NCBI RefSeq assembly: GCF_016518545.1
Contig: NZ_JACVTO010000010.1
Coordinates: forward strand, 124,001-188,000
DNA: 64,000 nt
Source of the DNA: Pseudomonas sp. S30
GTDB taxonomy: Bacteria > Pseudomonadota > Gammaproteobacteria > Pseudomonadales > Pseudomonadaceae
Direction: 5' to 3'
Under the pieces are notes generated by a model. That model was not told where the DNA came from. It searched no databases and was given only the letters and a program-made list of their open reading frames with translations. The position numbers were made by a program, and so were the translations under genes. Within the stretch, counting starts at the first letter, position 1. Each line of letters begins with the position of its first letter. Below are positions 63,044-64,000 of this stretch, piece after piece.

Positions 63044-64000
63044 GCTCTGGTCTCCAGGGGGCGGGCATCACGGGCCTGGCCCAGCAGCACGCTGGACAAC
63101 GCCAGCATCATCCACAGGTACTTGTGGCTGGGGGCACTGAGGAACATCAGGAACATGCCGATCGCCAGCATGCACATGGTCAGGTGGGTGAGCAGGTCGG
63201 CGCGCTCCCGGTCGCCCGCCGCGCGCCAGGCCGCGCGCGCCTGCCAGAAGTTGCGCAGGGCCAGGGCGATCATGCCGACGAAGGCCAGCCCGGCCGGTAC
63301 GCCGGTTTCGCTGAACAGTTCCAGGTAGGTGTTGTGGGCACGGCGGTAGAGGTCGGTGGCCTTGCTGTTTTCCGGCGCGAAGGCCTTGGAAAAGCCGGTG
63401 TCGGCATAGTGCAGCGGGAAGGTGCCGGGGCCGGTGCCCAGCAGCGGACTGTGGGCGATCATGCGCTGGCCCACCACCAGGTAGGACGAGCGCCGTCCCA
63501 GGGATTCGTCCTGGTGCGCATTGACGCCCGACTTGAGCAGCATCAGCGATTCGATCCGCTCGGCGTAGCCGGCGGGCATCAACGCCGCCCCCAGCGGCAG
63601 CACCACGGCGATGCCCAGCAGGGCGAAACCCAGGTGCCGCGGCCGGATGCGCGTCAGTTGTTCACGGTAGTTGTACAGCAGGATGCCCAGGCTGATCAGC
63701 AGCACCACCAGGCCCGAACGCGATTCGGTCTTGGTCATGCCCACCAGCAGCAACAGGCAGCAGCCGGCCCAGCACAGCTTGAGCAGCAGGTGCCGGGTCT
63801 TGAGGGTCAGCCACAGCCCCAGCGGCAGGGCGATGGTGATCAGCAGGGCGAAGGCATTGGGGTCGAGCATGGCCGAGGCACGGCCCTGCTCTTGGTACTT
63901 GGTGGAGAAGATGGCGAACAGGCAGGTGACGCAGACGCTGACCGTGATCAGCCGGGCGAGCAACGGCAGGTTGAGATCGCGCCCCACCAATAGAGTGATG
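63040..64000 (-). CDS. O-antigen ligase/Wzy-type polymerase, N-terminus beyond the window
   Basis: At least 320 residues; the frame stays open to base 64000, so the start lies outside. Several membrane helices (LLLKLCWAGCCLLLLVGM; LGFALLGIAVVLPLGAALM) and a periplasmic loop with the Wzy_C signature SPLLGTGPGTFPLHYAD and HNTYLELFSETG, whose His and Arg residues are needed for ligase or polymerase activity. In this cluster it most likely polymerises the repeat units flipped by the MOP-type flippase. Confidence 0.82.
   Translation of the reverse strand, partial: ITLLVGRDLNLPLLARLITVSVCVTCLFAIFSTKYQEQGRASAMLDPNAFALLITIALPLGLWLTLKTRHLLLKLCWAGCCLLLLVGMTKTESRSGLVVLLISLGILLYNYREQLTRIRPRHLGFALLGIAVVLPLGAALMPAGYAERIESLMLLKSGVNAHQDESLGRRSSYLVVGQRMIAHSPLLGTGPGTFPLHYADTGFSKAFAPENSKATDLYRRAHNTYLELFSETGVPAGLAFVGMIALALRNFWQARAAWRAAGDRERADLLTHLTMCMLAIGMFLMFLSAPSHKYLWMMLALSSVLLGQARDARPLETRA

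Noticed and set aside
1..64000. CRISPR arrays, tRNA/rRNA genes, prophage or integrative elements
   Set aside because: No regularly spaced repeats, tRNA-like cloverleaf with CCA region, integrase or phage structural gene was found; the only mobile-like element is the short palindromic repeat at 34558.

Overview
The window is high-GC chromosomal DNA of a Pseudomonas, most likely the P. putida group. Evidence: the gcd/oprB glucose-oxidation pair, an MbtH plus type II thioesterase pair behind an iron-starvation box, a DUF6543/LRR toxin-like giant gene, an AztABC-type zinc transporter, and an exopolysaccharide cluster resembling Pea. I saw no rRNA or tRNA genes, no CRISPR array, no prophage and no intact insertion sequence. 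One palindromic MITE-like element lies at 34558-34722. Genes are densely packed, often with ATGA-type overlaps. No gene-free stretch exceeds 300 bases; the longest is about 270 (37481-37750, holding a candidate Zur site), followed by about 220-240 bases on either side of the MITE.

Layout. 1-2500: nitroreductase tail, XRE-cupin regulator, and an MFS pump carrying an abnormal 98-base G/C-only stretch. 2511-5483: ECF sigma/anti-sigma operon facing a catalase-like peroxidase/cytochrome b561 operon, with two back-to-back GGAATA-N16-GTC promoters. 5534-9733: small conserved protein, OprB porin and PQQ glucose dehydrogenase. 9932-15404: AraC regulator facing a CMD-protein/acyl-CoA dehydrogenase/ABC importer operon. 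15456-21860: D-amino-acid dehydrogenase-like enzyme with LysR, EcsC protein, DUF7673-like protein, MbtH and thioesterase, isochorismatase, DUF1615 lipoprotein. 21883-28179: tripartite EmrAB-type pump, AraC regulator, MFS pump. 28373-32726: NadR-like kinase, PnuC, and two halovibrin-like secreted proteins, possibly an NAD-scavenging locus. 32839-37480: chemoreceptor, MITE, UppP, DUF1294, YjbR, LysR. 37709-41610: candidate Zur site, a 39-residue membrane protein, zinc ABC transporter and a Tat-type amidase. 41799-50053: azoreductase, lipase-like hydrolase, PACE pump, an Ile-rich leader peptide with attenuator before ilvA, Fe-alcohol dehydrogenase, an unknown protein, and a GapN-like dehydrogenase. 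50205-54014: the LRR protein. 54093-64000: exopolysaccharide genes read leftward (polymerase, two glycosyltransferases, deacetylase, flippase, glycosidase-like protein, two acyltransferases, ChbG-like deacetylase).

The most informative signals beyond routine annotation are the ilvA attenuator, the paired ECF promoters that fix the sigma-factor start, the candidate Zur operon with its overlooked microprotein, the NAD-related neighbourhood, the 165-base palindromic element, and the G/C-only block in the MFS gene, which I think is most likely a sequencing artefact. All names rest on reading motifs and remembered families; no database search was run.
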